From Cytobacillus citreus (lineage in GTDB: Bacteria; Bacillota; Bacilli; Bacillales; Cytobacillaceae), in NCBI RefSeq assembly GCF_018343665.1, contig NZ_JAGYPM010000008.1, forward strand, positions 62,001 to 126,000: a stretch of DNA of 64,000 nt, written 5' to 3'. The notes under the pieces are model-generated. The model had not been told where the DNA came from, searched no databases, and saw only the letters and a program-made list of their open reading frames with translations. Shown here piece by piece: positions 18,113 to 27,392 of the stretch (the first letter of the stretch is position 1; each line of letters opens with the position of its first letter). The position numbers and the translations under genes are program-made.

Positions 18113-19273
18113 TTATTGTCTCTCGATCCTTACATTTATTTCTTCCAGTTTATAATATAAGAGAGGAATGACCTCCTGAAAATACCAATTATCTTTAAGT
18201 TTTAAATGATTTCCATCCTTAAATAAAAACTCGTATTCTGGAAAATCCCCGTCTTTCCCTTTATAATGAATGACTCTTTCTACTTCGTCCCTTTTACTAG
18301 GAATAATGGAGTCTAAAGGCAGTCCAAATCCTGAATTTACGACATCAATAAACGCTTCTTTATTCACAGCGTAGTTTAATGCCTGACGGACCTTTACATC
18401 ATCAAATGGTTCTTTCATCGTATTGATCGAAACATATCGAGCAATCGTGGAAGGAATCTTATGGATTTCAACTTCCGAATTATTTTCAAGCTCCTTTAGA
18501 TTTTGAACTGGCACTGGGTAGATTAAATGAGCTTCCCCTGTTTTTAACATCGCCACACGTGATCCATTTTCTGGAACAGGTTTGTATGTGATTGTCTTTA
18601 CCCGATCTGCCTTATTCCAATAATCATCAAATCTTTCAACTGTTAAGTGATCTCCCTGTACCCACTCAACAAATTTGAATGGTCCCGTACCAATTGGAGT
18701 CTTTCCAATATCCTTACTCGAATCCTTTAGAAGCTCAGGACTTAAAATTTTTGCTGATACGAACCTCGTTAACATGCCAGCATATGGTTCTTTTAATGTT
18801 ACTTTGATTTGATATTCATCTAGCACATCAATTTGGGATATCAGGCTGAAACCCCTGCTATATAATCGAAGACTGTCATCTTTCATAATTCTTTCAAAGT
18901 TCGCTTTTACTGCCTCTGCATTGAATGCTGAACCATCATGGAACTTTACACCTTGGCGCAGCTTAAATGTATATACCAATGCATCATCACTTACGCTATA
19001 TTCCTCTGCTAACTGAGGAATTATTTTCCCTTCTTCGTCAGATCCTAATAGTCCTTCCAACATTGCCTGTTGAACGGAGCCTGAATTCGTATCACCCGTA
19101 TTATGCGGATCCATAGTAATAAAGTTCTCGTTTACCGCAATCACTAGCTCTTGGTCTTTTCCAGACGTTTCTTTTTCTTTTGATCCTCCGCTTTCTTTAC
19201 TGGAGCACCCTGCAATCAATACTGCTGCTACGAAACTTAAGAACAACGTTTTCCAAAAAGCTGCCTTCCTCAA
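18113..19273 (-). pseudogene. Peptide/nickel-type ABC binding lipoprotein, C-terminally truncated and chimeric
   Basis: The first ~320 residues are a family 5 solute-binding protein: lipobox LIAGC, MDPHNTGDTNSGSVQQAMLE, GVKFHDGSAFNAEAVKANFE, IGTGPFKFVEW and VRQALNYAVNKEAF. Family members are about 510-540 residues. Here homology stops near SGFGLPLDSIIPS. The last ~60 residues (from KRDEVERVIHYKGKDGDFPE) are unrelated and look like the tail of another gene. The start is TTG with GGGGG 7 nt upstream. No cognate permease or ATPase genes lie nearby. It may be an expressed but non-functional fusion, or a pseudogene. Confidence 0.75.
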
Positions 19274-19356
19274 ATGGTTTCCCCCTTAATTGATTTGATA
19301 TATATCAGGCTTTTTTAGCAAGTTAGAAAATCTTGATGACCGACCTGAATGCTTAG

Positions 19357-19388
19357 GATTTTTCCTATTTTTTTAAATAGGAAAAATC
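19357..19388. other. Long perfect hairpin
   Basis: GATTTTTCCTATTT and AAATAGGAAAAATC form a 14-bp stem around a TTTT loop, between the binding-lipoprotein gene and the remnant at 19608. There is no T tail, so termination is uncertain. The surrounding stretch, about 19400-19600, is AT-rich with no other signal seen. Confidence 0.5.
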
Positions 19389-19607
19389 TAAAACCCATCA
19401 ATTTTCACGGTGTTAATAATCAGACAAAATCCACTATAAATATTACAAAAAAACACAAAATTTTAATTATTTTCTCCAATGCTGAAAATAATTTAATGTA
19501 ATTATAACCTCACACCTAGGTTTTTTTAATATAAAATTCTGAAAATAAAGAATAATTTATATAATACAAAAAAACGATACCCTTGTTAGAAGATATCGCT
19601 TAATCGC

Positions 19608-19889
19608 TTATTTAAACTTCTGCGGAAATTGCTTTATAATCCCATTGGTTAGGAAATCTGCCATATGGATGAGATGGTTTTCATTTAGGTCAGCTGCTTT
19701 TATATCTCCTTTCCAGTCCTTTTTAAGCCTGGCAGCAACCTCATCTGTTGTCAACTTCAAATGAGTATAGAACATGTCAGTTAGTTCCTTTTTAGGCCAA
19801 TTTGGATTTGCACTTGATAAAAAAGCAACAATCTCATCAGCATTGCGAAACCATCGCTTGTTAAATTTATCAAAATTTTCCTTTACAAG
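19608..19889 (-). pseudogene. 5'-truncated gene remnant of unknown family
   Basis: An open frame of ~93 codons reads VKENFDKFNKRWFRNADEIV, then FLSSANPNWPKKELTDMFYT and LKKDWKGDIKAADLNENHLI, ending IIKQFPQKFK and stop. The composition is that of a real soluble protein. The frame is closed upstream by TAA at 19890 with no start codon or ribosome site, so the N-terminus is lost. I do not recognise the family. Confidence 0.4.
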
Positions 19890-20052
19890 TTATTTTTCCT
19901 TTTTTAGTATTTATTTTTTTTCAAGTCTTATGCCTTTAAGTAGCTTGTGATTCAAAAATTACTGCCATAATTCATAATTAAAAACCGCATTGCTGCTTTT
20001 TTGACAAACTTCCGAGCTCCTTCTTTGAAAAAAAATTATGATTTCTCTACAT

Positions 20053-20106
20053 AAAAAAAGGACGGTTCAAAAGTTCCAGAACGAACTTTTGAACCATCCT
20101 TTTTCT
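20053..20106 (-). terminator. Terminator of the lysine permease gene
   Basis: GGACGGTTCAAAAGTTC and GAACTTTTGAACCATCC form a 17-bp stem with one mismatch, flanked by A7 and T5 runs, so it may act on both strands. Confidence 0.8.
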
Positions 20107-20118
20107 TTCACTCATTTT

Positions 20119-21621
20119 TTATTTGGAAGAAGTATCCTCAAACGAACATTCTTCAAGTGGCACGTACTTTGTTTTATGAACGAGTTTGTACCCTAGCCAT
20201 AAAGCCAGAAAGATCGGTAAACCAATATAGGACACCGCTACTCCATACCAATCAATCTCACTAGTTAAAAAAGCTTGATAATTTTGTCCAAGAATGACAA
20301 AGACACACATAGCAAAAGCGAGAATCGGACCGATAGGGAACCATTTCGCTCTAAATTTCAAATCATTGATATCCCTGCCTTGTGCAATATATGCCTTTCT
20401 AAAACGGTAATGGCTGACGGCAATACCGACCCATGTTATAAATCCAGTCAATCCTGACGCATTTAATAACCAAGTATACACTTTATCACCAAAAATGGAT
20501 GTTAAAAATGCCAATCCCCCGATAATTGTCGTCATTACAAGGGCATTCATCGGAATTCCCCGATTATTTACATTTTGTAAAAATTTCGGTGCTTGACCAT
20601 CCCTCGCCATGGCCCAGAGCATGCGTGTTGATGCATAGAGACCTGACGTTCCTGCCGATAAGACCGATGTTAAAATGACCGCATTCATCACAGATGCCGC
20701 GAAGGCTATCCCCACCTTTTCAAACACAAGCGTGAAAGGGCTTACACCAATGTTATCAACGTCCCCGCCTAACAGGTCAGGGCTTGTATAAGGGATAATA
20801 AGGCCAATGACAGCAATGGCAGCGATATAGAATAGAAGAATACGCCAAAACACTTGCCGAATCGCCTTCGGCACGTTTTTCTCCGGATCCTCGCTTTCTC
20901 CTGCCGCAATCCCTACAAGTTCTGTTCCTTGAAATGAAAAACCTGCGATGAAAAAAATGCTTAAAATGGACAGAAGGCCTCCATTAATCGGCGCATCTCC
21001 TAATGTAAAGTTTTTAAACCCAATAAACTCTCCGCCAAGAATACCGAAAATAGTGAGCACACCGACCCCAATAAAAACAATGATTGTCACTACTTTCACC
21101 AATGCAAACCAGTATTCGGATTCTCCATAACTTTTAACCGACAATGCATTCAATAAAAAGATAAGTCCGAGAAAAAGTGCACTCCATATAATACTTGGCA
21201 CCTCTGGAAACCAAAACTTCATAATAATAGCGGATGCGACAATTTCAACTGCCAGTGTAACTGCCCAGTTAAACCAATAATTCCATCCAAGGGCAAAACC
21301 AAGTGCAGGATCTACAAAGCGGCTGGCATATGTGGAGAAAGATCCTGAAATTGGCATTAGGGTTGCCATTTCACCAAGACTTGTCATCAAAAAATAGACC
21401 ATAATACCGATTGCTCCATAAGCTATTAGGGCTCCACCCGGTCCAGCTGTTTGAATGGACGCCCCTGTTGCTAAAAATAGCCCTGTTCCGATTGACCCTC
21501 CAATCGCTATCATTGTCATGTGACGTGCCTTTAGATTCCGTTTAATGTTTTCACCGCCTTCATTGTTATTCTGATTTTTCTGATTATTTTCCCTACCTTT
21601 ATAGCTTCTGATTGCTTCCAT
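20119..21621 (-). CDS. APC-family amino acid permease, LysP-like (lysine uptake)
   Basis: The protein is 500 residues with a hydrophilic, Asn-rich N-terminus and then 12 predicted spans. Family signatures are MTMIAIGGSIGTGLFLATG, GEMATLMPISGSFSTYASRF and AGFSFQGTELVGIAAGESED, which match LysP-type lysine permeases closely. A GGGGG site precedes the ATG. It lies directly downstream of the kamA operon on the same strand, which fits uptake of the pathway substrate. A structured ~370-bp leader separates it from yokU, so it may be separately regulated. Arginine or a broader cationic specificity is the main alternative. Confidence 0.87.
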   Translation of the reverse strand: MEAIRSYKGRENNQKNQNNNEGGENIKRNLKARHMTMIAIGGSIGTGLFLATGASIQTAGPGGALIAYGAIGIMVYFLMTSLGEMATLMPISGSFSTYASRFVDPALGFALGWNYWFNWAVTLAVEIVASAIIMKFWFPEVPSIIWSALFLGLIFLLNALSVKSYGESEYWFALVKVVTIIVFIGVGVLTIFGILGGEFIGFKNFTLGDAPINGGLLSILSIFFIAGFSFQGTELVGIAAGESEDPEKNVPKAIRQVFWRILLFYIAAIAVIGLIIPYTSPDLLGGDVDNIGVSPFTLVFEKVGIAFAASVMNAVILTSVLSAGTSGLYASTRMLWAMARDGQAPKFLQNVNNRGIPMNALVMTTIIGGLAFLTSIFGDKVYTWLLNASGLTGFITWVGIAVSHYRFRKAYIAQGRDINDLKFRAKWFPIGPILAFAMCVFVILGQNYQAFLTSEIDWYGVAVSYIGLPIFLALWLGYKLVHKTKYVPLEECSFEDTSSK

Positions 21622-21699
21622 TCTTTTCCCCCTTCACTTTTGAACAATACACTTTAATCTTTGGAAATCCATGCTCATGTTTCATTGTTTTTTCAACGT

Positions 21700-21945
21700 A
21701 TTGGCTTTTATGATAAAGAAAACTCGCCGACTGGCGAGCCCTTAGGGCGAAGCGTGATGCGTAGTTGCACTTATACTTAATTCCTAAAATTAGCAACTGC
21801 GTCGAATACACTTCCACGCTGCCAATTTATACTTTAACGTACAAGAAACTGCATGTAATTAATACGCTATCAATGATAGTTAGTTAGACATCCGTATTTA
21901 TGAACAATTGATCCCTTCCTGAAGCTGAGGGGATCAATTGTCCAT
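21700..21945 (-). promoter_or_regulatory. Structured intergenic leader upstream of the lysine permease
   Basis: On the minus strand there is a long stem (GGACAATTGATCCCC / GGGATCAATTGTTC, 21903-21944). Paired blocks AGTTGC / GCAACT and a GCCCTAAGGGC hairpin follow. A terminator-like CTCGCC-AGT-CGGCGAG with TTTTCTTT sits at 21713-21735. It does not show the lysine-riboswitch consensus. The first hairpin may terminate yokU and the last may attenuate the permease. Confidence 0.4.
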
Positions 21946-21994
21946 CGGTTTATTGTCTCGCGATTTTAAGCAGATATGGGTGATGTTCCGCTAT

Positions 21995-22276
21995 TTATTT
22001 CGCAAAATCAAAGTAGTTTCGCTTTAACAAGCGGGGAGCTTCCATCAGTGTTTCATATTTCATACTTTTATCAAGTTTTGATGTGTCTATTAAGAAGAGC
22101 TGATCCTCAATTTCGTTCACCGTTGAATCTGTTTGATAGGTCATTCCGCATTCCATGCAATGAATGGATGGTGTGTCTTGGATTTCAATCGCTTTTGTTC
22201 CATCCGGAAGTTCCCAATACACCGTGTTGCTCGATTCACGTGCTGCATCAGATTCGCACCATTCACAAATCAGCAT
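21995..22276 (-). CDS. yokU: YokU-family zinc-ribbon protein
   Basis: This 93-residue protein has two Cys pairs, CEWC (residues 4-7) and CMEC (near 40-43), spaced like a small zinc ribbon of the YgiT/YokU type. In B. subtilis yokU sits next to kamA. Here its start codon abuts the kamA stop, so it is co-transcribed as the last gene of the lysine operon. Its role is unknown; a regulatory or chaperone function is only speculation. Confidence 0.8.
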   Translation of the reverse strand: MLICEWCESDAARESSNTVYWELPDGTKAIEIQDTPSIHCMECGMTYQTDSTVNEIEDQLFLIDTSKLDKSMKYETLMEAPRLLKRNYFDFAK

Positions 22277-23682
22277 TATTCCTTCGCCCCCACGGTTTCG
22301 AACTTACTCATTTGCGCCTGGAATTTTTTCTCTTTTAACTCGTCACGTTTTTCACGTTTGTCCTTTAGAGAGCTATGCTCAGGATTTTCTTTATACGTTT
22401 TGCGTCGGTCTAAACGTTTTAATCCTTCAGGAGTCAAGTTAAATTTTGTGTCATCAATAATGGATAGCACACCAGTACTTTCAAACTTTTCAAACACTTC
22501 AGGATACACTTTTTTATAATAGTCCTCCGCACTGCCTGGAACATATCTTTGCGGTTCTGGATAAGAAGTGATTACCCCTTCAAAATTTCGCAATACTACC
22601 TTATTGGAGCTTTGAGAAATAATATAATTCGGCTGCAGAGGAATCTTACCGCCTCCTCCAGGAGCATCAACAATAAAGGTAGGAACCGCGTAACCTGAAG
22701 TATGGCCGCGAAGCCCTTCCATAATTTCCAATCCTTTGCTGATTGGTGCACGGAAATGGCCAATTCCTTCAGATAAATCGCATTGGTAAATGTAATATGG
22801 GCGTACACGAATTTTGACAAGATCATGCATAAGCTGTTTCATGATCGGTACACTGTCGTTAATTCCTGCTAAAATAACCGCCTGGTTGCCAACCGGTACA
22901 CCAGCATTTGCAAGCATTTCACATGCACGCTTTGACTCTTCCGTAATTTCAATAGATGTATTGAAATGTGTATTCAACCAAACTGGATGATACTTTTTCA
23001 AGATGTTGCAAAGATTTTCAGTAATACGCTGCGGGAATACGACTGGTGCCCTTGTCCCGATGCGAATAATTTCTACATGTGGAATTTCACGCAGATTCTT
23101 TAAAATATACTCTAAAATGTTGTCATTGATCAGGAGCCCGTCTCCTCCAGAAATTAACACATCACGAATTTGCGGATTCGATGCAATATAATTAATTGCT
23201 GTGTCTAACTGCTTCTTTGGTACGCCCATTCCAATTTGTCCTGAGAAGCGTCTTCTCGTGCAGTAACGGCAATACATGGAGCATTGATTGGTTACTAAGA
23301 ACAGCACGCGATCCGGATAGCGATGTGTTAGACCAGGTACTGGAGAATCCTCATCTTCGTGCAGGGGATCTTCTAGATCATATCTTGTTTTATGAAGTTC
23401 TTCAGAAATCGGAACAGACTGCATACGAACCGGACATCTTGGGTCATCTTGATCCATAAGCGACGCATAATATGGCGTGATGTTTAATGGGATTGTTTTT
23501 GTAGAGATTTTAACACCTTCTTCTTCCTCTGGTGTTAAGTTGACTACTTTCTTTAAATCTTCTAAATTCTTAATTGTATTCGTCAGCTGCCAAATCCAAT
23601 CGTTCCATTGCTCTTCTGTAACATCCTTCCAAAGCTCAATTTCTTTCCAATGTCTTTTCGGTTTGAATAAATTGTTTCTCAT
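22276..23682 (-). CDS. kamA: L-lysine 2,3-aminomutase
   Basis: The protein is 468 residues. The radical-SAM cluster is CSMYCRYC with Cys134, Cys138 and Cys141. A Gly-rich segment, DAPGGGGKIPLQPNY, carries the PLP Lys, and the C-terminal tail is typical of the family. The enzyme converts L-lysine to L-beta-lysine using SAM, an Fe-S cluster and PLP. GAGGAGGGG precedes the ATG. It is the penultimate gene of the operon and defines its pathway. The following genes match the B. subtilis yodP-T/kamA set, extended with GABA-shunt-type enzymes. Confidence 0.95.
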   Translation of the reverse strand: MRNNLFKPKRHWKEIELWKDVTEEQWNDWIWQLTNTIKNLEDLKKVVNLTPEEEEGVKISTKTIPLNITPYYASLMDQDDPRCPVRMQSVPISEELHKTRYDLEDPLHEDEDSPVPGLTHRYPDRVLFLVTNQCSMYCRYCTRRRFSGQIGMGVPKKQLDTAINYIASNPQIRDVLISGGDGLLINDNILEYILKNLREIPHVEIIRIGTRAPVVFPQRITENLCNILKKYHPVWLNTHFNTSIEITEESKRACEMLANAGVPVGNQAVILAGINDSVPIMKQLMHDLVKIRVRPYYIYQCDLSEGIGHFRAPISKGLEIMEGLRGHTSGYAVPTFIVDAPGGGGKIPLQPNYIISQSSNKVVLRNFEGVITSYPEPQRYVPGSAEDYYKKVYPEVFEKFESTGVLSIIDDTKFNLTPEGLKRLDRRKTYKENPEHSSLKDKREKRDELKEKKFQAQMSKFETVGAKE

Positions 23683-23755
23683 TTAAAGCCCCTCCTCAAA
23701 TTAGTCTGTTTTATTGACCATTTATGATGAAATTCCCCTTGAATCGTTCAATGTA

Positions 23756-24235
23756 CTAGGAAATGAGGTATTCCATATAATAGCGATGTTCCCCTTCGCC
23801 AAATTCATCGAATCTCGTCTCTTTTACAACAAAACCTAATTTTTCATACAGCTTCACTGCCGGCTTGTTTTCAATATTGACCGTCAAACAAACTTTTTCG
23901 AATCCATCTTGCTTCAAAATCGAATAAATTTCTTCAAAAAATAGTTTCCCTATCCCTTTTCCTTGTTGGTCTGAGCGTACATAATACCCAAAAATGTATG
24001 CTTTATGAGCATCATTGTAAGCTCTCATCACTTCGCAGATCGCAATTGGCTTTGGATCATCTTTCTGCCGGTATTGAATGAGTTTCCCATAGCGTGTTAG
24101 CGGAACAAGGGTTTGCTCATCTACTGCGCCTAATCCCGGAAACGCATCTTTCTCTAGCTCCATCATCATTTTCAGCTGTTCCGAATTCAATGAAGCTGGT
24201 ACTTCGACGTAATAGGTTTTATTCATAGTTTCCAT
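23756..24235 (-). CDS. GNAT acetyltransferase, candidate beta-lysine N6-acetyltransferase
   Basis: The single GNAT domain is 159 residues long. The acetyl-CoA loop is VRSDQQGKGIGKLFFEEI near 90-107, followed by ENKPAVKLYEKLGF. It occupies the position of yodP/ablB next to kamA. Known YodP/AblB proteins are about 270-280 residues, so this shorter protein is probably a functional replacement rather than a direct orthologue. It overlaps the upstream hydrolase gene by 13 bp. Acetylating the terminal amine of beta-lysine would prevent cyclization of the later 3-oxo acid. The substrate is inferred from context. Confidence 0.75.
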   Translation of the reverse strand: METMNKTYYVEVPASLNSEQLKMMMELEKDAFPGLGAVDEQTLVPLTRYGKLIQYRQKDDPKPIAICEVMRAYNDAHKAYIFGYYVRSDQQGKGIGKLFFEEIYSILKQDGFEKVCLTVNIENKPAVKLYEKLGFVVKETRFDEFGEGEHRYYMEYLIS

Positions 24236-25743
24236 TTTTCTGTCCCCCTCATTTCAACTTCATATGAAATATCATCTAGCGGCCAAATTGGCTTTTGGAT
24301 GTATTTATAAGCAAAGGTTGTTAACCGATTGGAAGCTACACCAGGTGCATCAACGTATATAATCTGACCTACAATAGGCTCGAATGCTGCCCGGAAATGA
24401 TTTTTTGCCTTAAGCCCTAGAATTCTCTTTGTCGACGGCTCGAGACCAATATGCCGAAACATTTCTGGATCATTCGCTGACATCGGCCTTCCAATAAGGA
24501 GGATATCCATTTTGCCCACTTGAATGTGGGCTGCCCCCTTTAAATCGACTCTCAAATGCTGATTGAACGGACCAGAATTGTGAAAAACACCGTCCGATAC
24601 TGCTATTACCGTTGCTTCGACTGGAACCGGGTCCCCAAATTCGGGTGATACTTTCCCTCCAAGGAACAGCGATACCTTATTTCCGACTCCCTTCTTGCGG
24701 CAAGCCTCGATGGATTCTGGATCATAAAGTCCCCCAAACAGTGTGTCAGGAATGTTCAGCTCCACCATTTCCCGAAGAAGTTCTGTCGTATCACCGCTTC
24801 CGCAGCTTAATGGATTATCCGAGATGTCCGCCAGCACTACCGGCTTGTTATCTTCAATTGACACCGCTAAATCCAGTCCTTCTTTTACTCCAGGCAAATC
24901 GATGATAAATTCTTCTCTCACACTCCAAAACAAGGATGCCATCATATGAGCCGTCTGGTTTCCTTTATGCGGATCGAGAGAAACAACAAGTACACTTGCA
25001 CCAGCCATTGGGATATCTGAGTAAGGAAAACCGCCAAAGACGGACACATTGTAAATCTCTTCGTCTTTTTCTTCAAGTTTCGCCCACTCAATCATTTTGT
25101 GCATCGGCCCTTCTGCCGTTCTCATATTGATAGAGGGAGGCATCATCGGCAATTTTACAAAAGCAGCGTAATAAGTAACACCTTCATTTAAGTGTTTCAA
25201 TAAAGCGATTGCCGCCTGAACGCCTTGTTCGTACATATCAACGTGTGGATATGTTTTAAATCCGAAATGAAGCGGTGTATAATCGATTATTTTTTCACTT
25301 AAATTGGCGTGCATATCCAGAGTTGTTGCAATCGGGACATTCGGTCCAATTAGGCCCCGAATTTTCCCTAAAAGATGCTCTTCCGGATCAAAGAGTCCTT
25401 CCACAACCATTGCTCCATGAAGTGCCAGCAATAAGCCGTCAAGTCTTCCTGCCTGCTGAATAGACTCTAGCATCTGGTTTTCGATGATGGTATAAGCTTC
25501 TCTTGATACCAGTCCCGAGGGAATCGCAGCCGCACAAAGCAGCGGTACAATTTCTACACCCTCTTCCTGTTTTAATACATCCAAAAAGCCTCCCACTTCT
25601 GTTTTCGTTCCAAAATAAGCATCATAAATTTCATCGCCGACGAAATAGCCTTCGTTCCGAAATTGCTCAATTTCTGTTTTCATCGGGCTGAAACTGTGGG
25701 ATTCATGGTAAAAGAATGCAATACCGATGCGATGTTTCCTCAT
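24223..25743 (-). CDS. M81-family metallohydrolase (MlrC-like)
   Basis: The protein is about 506 residues. The ATG at 25743 has GGGGGGAG upstream; 34 extra upstream codons lack a ribosome site. The N-terminal DUF1485 domain shows HGAMVVEG, TLDMHANLS (Asp and His) and KTYPHVDMY (His), the metal ligands of MlrC-type peptidases. A C-terminal MlrC domain with GSGDTTELLR follows. MlrC cleaves peptide-like amide bonds of linearized microcystin. Here it sits in the operon slot where B. subtilis has yodQ, an M20-type deacylase. It may therefore remove the acetyl group from 4-acetamidobutyrate. This is an inference from position and chemistry. Confidence 0.85.
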   Translation of the reverse strand: MRKHRIGIAFFYHESHSFSPMKTEIEQFRNEGYFVGDEIYDAYFGTKTEVGGFLDVLKQEEGVEIVPLLCAAAIPSGLVSREAYTIIENQMLESIQQAGRLDGLLLALHGAMVVEGLFDPEEHLLGKIRGLIGPNVPIATTLDMHANLSEKIIDYTPLHFGFKTYPHVDMYEQGVQAAIALLKHLNEGVTYYAAFVKLPMMPPSINMRTAEGPMHKMIEWAKLEEKDEEIYNVSVFGGFPYSDIPMAGASVLVVSLDPHKGNQTAHMMASLFWSVREEFIIDLPGVKEGLDLAVSIEDNKPVVLADISDNPLSCGSGDTTELLREMVELNIPDTLFGGLYDPESIEACRKKGVGNKVSLFLGGKVSPEFGDPVPVEATVIAVSDGVFHNSGPFNQHLRVDLKGAAHIQVGKMDILLIGRPMSANDPEMFRHIGLEPSTKRILGLKAKNHFRAAFEPIVGQIIYVDAPGVASNRLTTFAYKYIQKPIWPLDDISYEVEMRGTEKWKL

Positions 25744-25890
25744 GTTCTCCCCCCCTTTATGTATGAAGCTGTTCAAAAAGCCTGAGTTGGATTTCATATA
25801 CATTTTTCGACTATCTTTTAGGAAGTGCAGAATGTTCCCTGCCAACTCATACCTTTATGAACAACTTCTATAATAAGACATCAGCTCTTA

Positions 25891-27351
25891 TCAATAGTTC
25901 GTATAAATCGACTTCCACTCTGTCATAACATCAAAAACATGGTGTGAAACTTCTCGATGGCCGTTTCCGGACATTTTCATGCCCCCAAACGCCACACCCA
26001 TCTCGGCATTTGATGTTCCATTATTAATATAGACAAGTCCGCTTACCGCTTCCTTTGCCGCACGGTTCGCATAATGAAGACTCTCGGTATAAATGGAAGT
26101 AGATAGCCCATAGATCGTTCCGTTATTAACCTCGATGGCTTCCTCATAAGAACCTGCTTCAATGATGGCAAGGACAGGGCCAAATATTTCCTCCTGCGCA
26201 ATGGTATCATTCGGTTTCACGCAATCAATGATTGTCGGCTCATAATAGAAGCCTCCCAATTCCTTGACCCGGTGACCGCCTGTCACAATTTTTCCGCCTT
26301 CTTCAATCGCTGTATTCACATATTTTTCAACTGTATGAAGCTGTTCTTCATTTACGAGAGGGCCTATTCGGCTCCCTTCTTCCAGTCCACTTCCTATTTT
26401 CATAGACTTTGTCAAATCTGCTATTTTTTGCAGGAGGAGTTCTTTTACTGGCCGCTCAACAATGAGTCGGCTGGCCGCTGTACAACGCTGGCCAGTTGTT
26501 GTAAATGCTGATTTTACGATTCCGTCAGCTGCTTTATCCAAGTCAGCATCCTTCAAAACGATCACAGCATTTTTTCCTCCCAATTCCAATGAGATGCGTT
26601 TAAGCGTTTTACTGCTCATTTCAGCCAGTTTTTGTCCAACCTCTGTGGAACCTGTAAACGAAATGATCTTAACATCTGGGTGCTCCGCCAGTGTTTGCCC
26701 GACTGTTCTCCCTGAACCAGTGATTAAGTTGACTGTGCCAGCTGGAAATCCGGCTTCATCTAACACTTCCACGAAAATTTTTGCCGATAGCGCAACCTCT
26801 GAAGCAGGTTTCCAGACAATCGTATTTCCAGCAATCAAGGCTGAAAAGATCTTGTAGGAAGCAAGCGCTACTGGGAAGTTCCACGGGGTAATACATGCGG
26901 TCACGCCAAGCGGTTCACGGACCATTCTTACATCTCGGTTTGGGAAGCCTGCCGCCACCGTTTCTCCAAAAAGACGCCGTCCCTCGCCTGCCATATATTG
27001 GGCAGTCGCGATAACCACACCGACTTCCCCTAAAGACTCAGGCAGTACTTTACCCATCTCCATTGTCATGACACGAGCAAGTTCCTCTTTGCGTGTTTCA
27101 AATAACAGGGCAGCTTTATTTAAATATGCCGCGCGCTCTGGAAGCGGGGTATTCTTCCATCGAGAAAACGCTGCATTTGCTTTGGCAACGGCTTCATCCA
27201 CTTGCTCCTTAGTCGCGGCCGCACATGTGCCGACAAGTTCTCCCGTTGCAGGATTTAAGCTTTCAAAGAAAGACTGATCAGGGGCACTAACCCATTCTCC
27301 ATTAATATAAAGTTCTCCCTGAAGAATGTTTGTTTTGATTTGACTTGACAT
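25891..27351 (-). CDS. NAD(P)-dependent aldehyde dehydrogenase, probably succinate-semialdehyde dehydrogenase
   Basis: The protein is 486 residues, normal ALDH length, and starts at MSSQIKTNILQG with AAGGAGG 8 nt upstream; an earlier GTG is rejected. Motifs are TPWNFPVALASYKIFSALIA, SFTGSTEVGQ, LELGGKNAVIV (general base Glu) and TTGQRCTAASRL (catalytic Cys). It directly follows a GABA-type aminotransferase gene, the classic partner of succinate-semialdehyde dehydrogenase. An aldehyde of similar chain length is possible, but the neighbouring GabT strongly favours succinate semialdehyde. Confidence 0.85.
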   Translation of the reverse strand: MSSQIKTNILQGELYINGEWVSAPDQSFFESLNPATGELVGTCAAATKEQVDEAVAKANAAFSRWKNTPLPERAAYLNKAALLFETRKEELARVMTMEMGKVLPESLGEVGVVIATAQYMAGEGRRLFGETVAAGFPNRDVRMVREPLGVTACITPWNFPVALASYKIFSALIAGNTIVWKPASEVALSAKIFVEVLDEAGFPAGTVNLITGSGRTVGQTLAEHPDVKIISFTGSTEVGQKLAEMSSKTLKRISLELGGKNAVIVLKDADLDKAADGIVKSAFTTTGQRCTAASRLIVERPVKELLLQKIADLTKSMKIGSGLEEGSRIGPLVNEEQLHTVEKYVNTAIEEGGKIVTGGHRVKELGGFYYEPTIIDCVKPNDTIAQEEIFGPVLAIIEAGSYEEAIEVNNGTIYGLSTSIYTESLHYANRAAKEAVSGLVYINNGTSNAEMGVAFGGMKMSGNGHREVSHHVFDVMTEWKSIYTNY

Positions 27352-27392
27352 TACCGTAACCTCCTTATCTTCATAAACCAAGGAATGAGAAA

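Noticed and set aside
21599..21817. A 72-codon open frame on the minus strand before the lysine permease
   Set aside because: It overlaps the permease start and runs through the hairpin leader; no ribosome site and low-complexity codons. Better read as structured noncoding DNA.
21622..21994. Lysine riboswitch (L box) upstream of the permease
   Set aside because: The conserved core of the L box was not found on the minus strand; only generic stems and terminator-like hairpins are visible.
22021..22050. String GGGGAGCTTCCATCAGTG resembling the left end of the palindrome-ended element
   Set aside because: It lies inside the yokU coding sequence (MEAPRLLKR) without the rest of the element, so it is probably chance.
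21976..23686. Several long open frames antisense to kamA and yokU
   Set aside because: They are mirror frames of the strongly conserved aminomutase gene, with Ser/Phe/Cys-rich nonsense composition and no ribosome sites.
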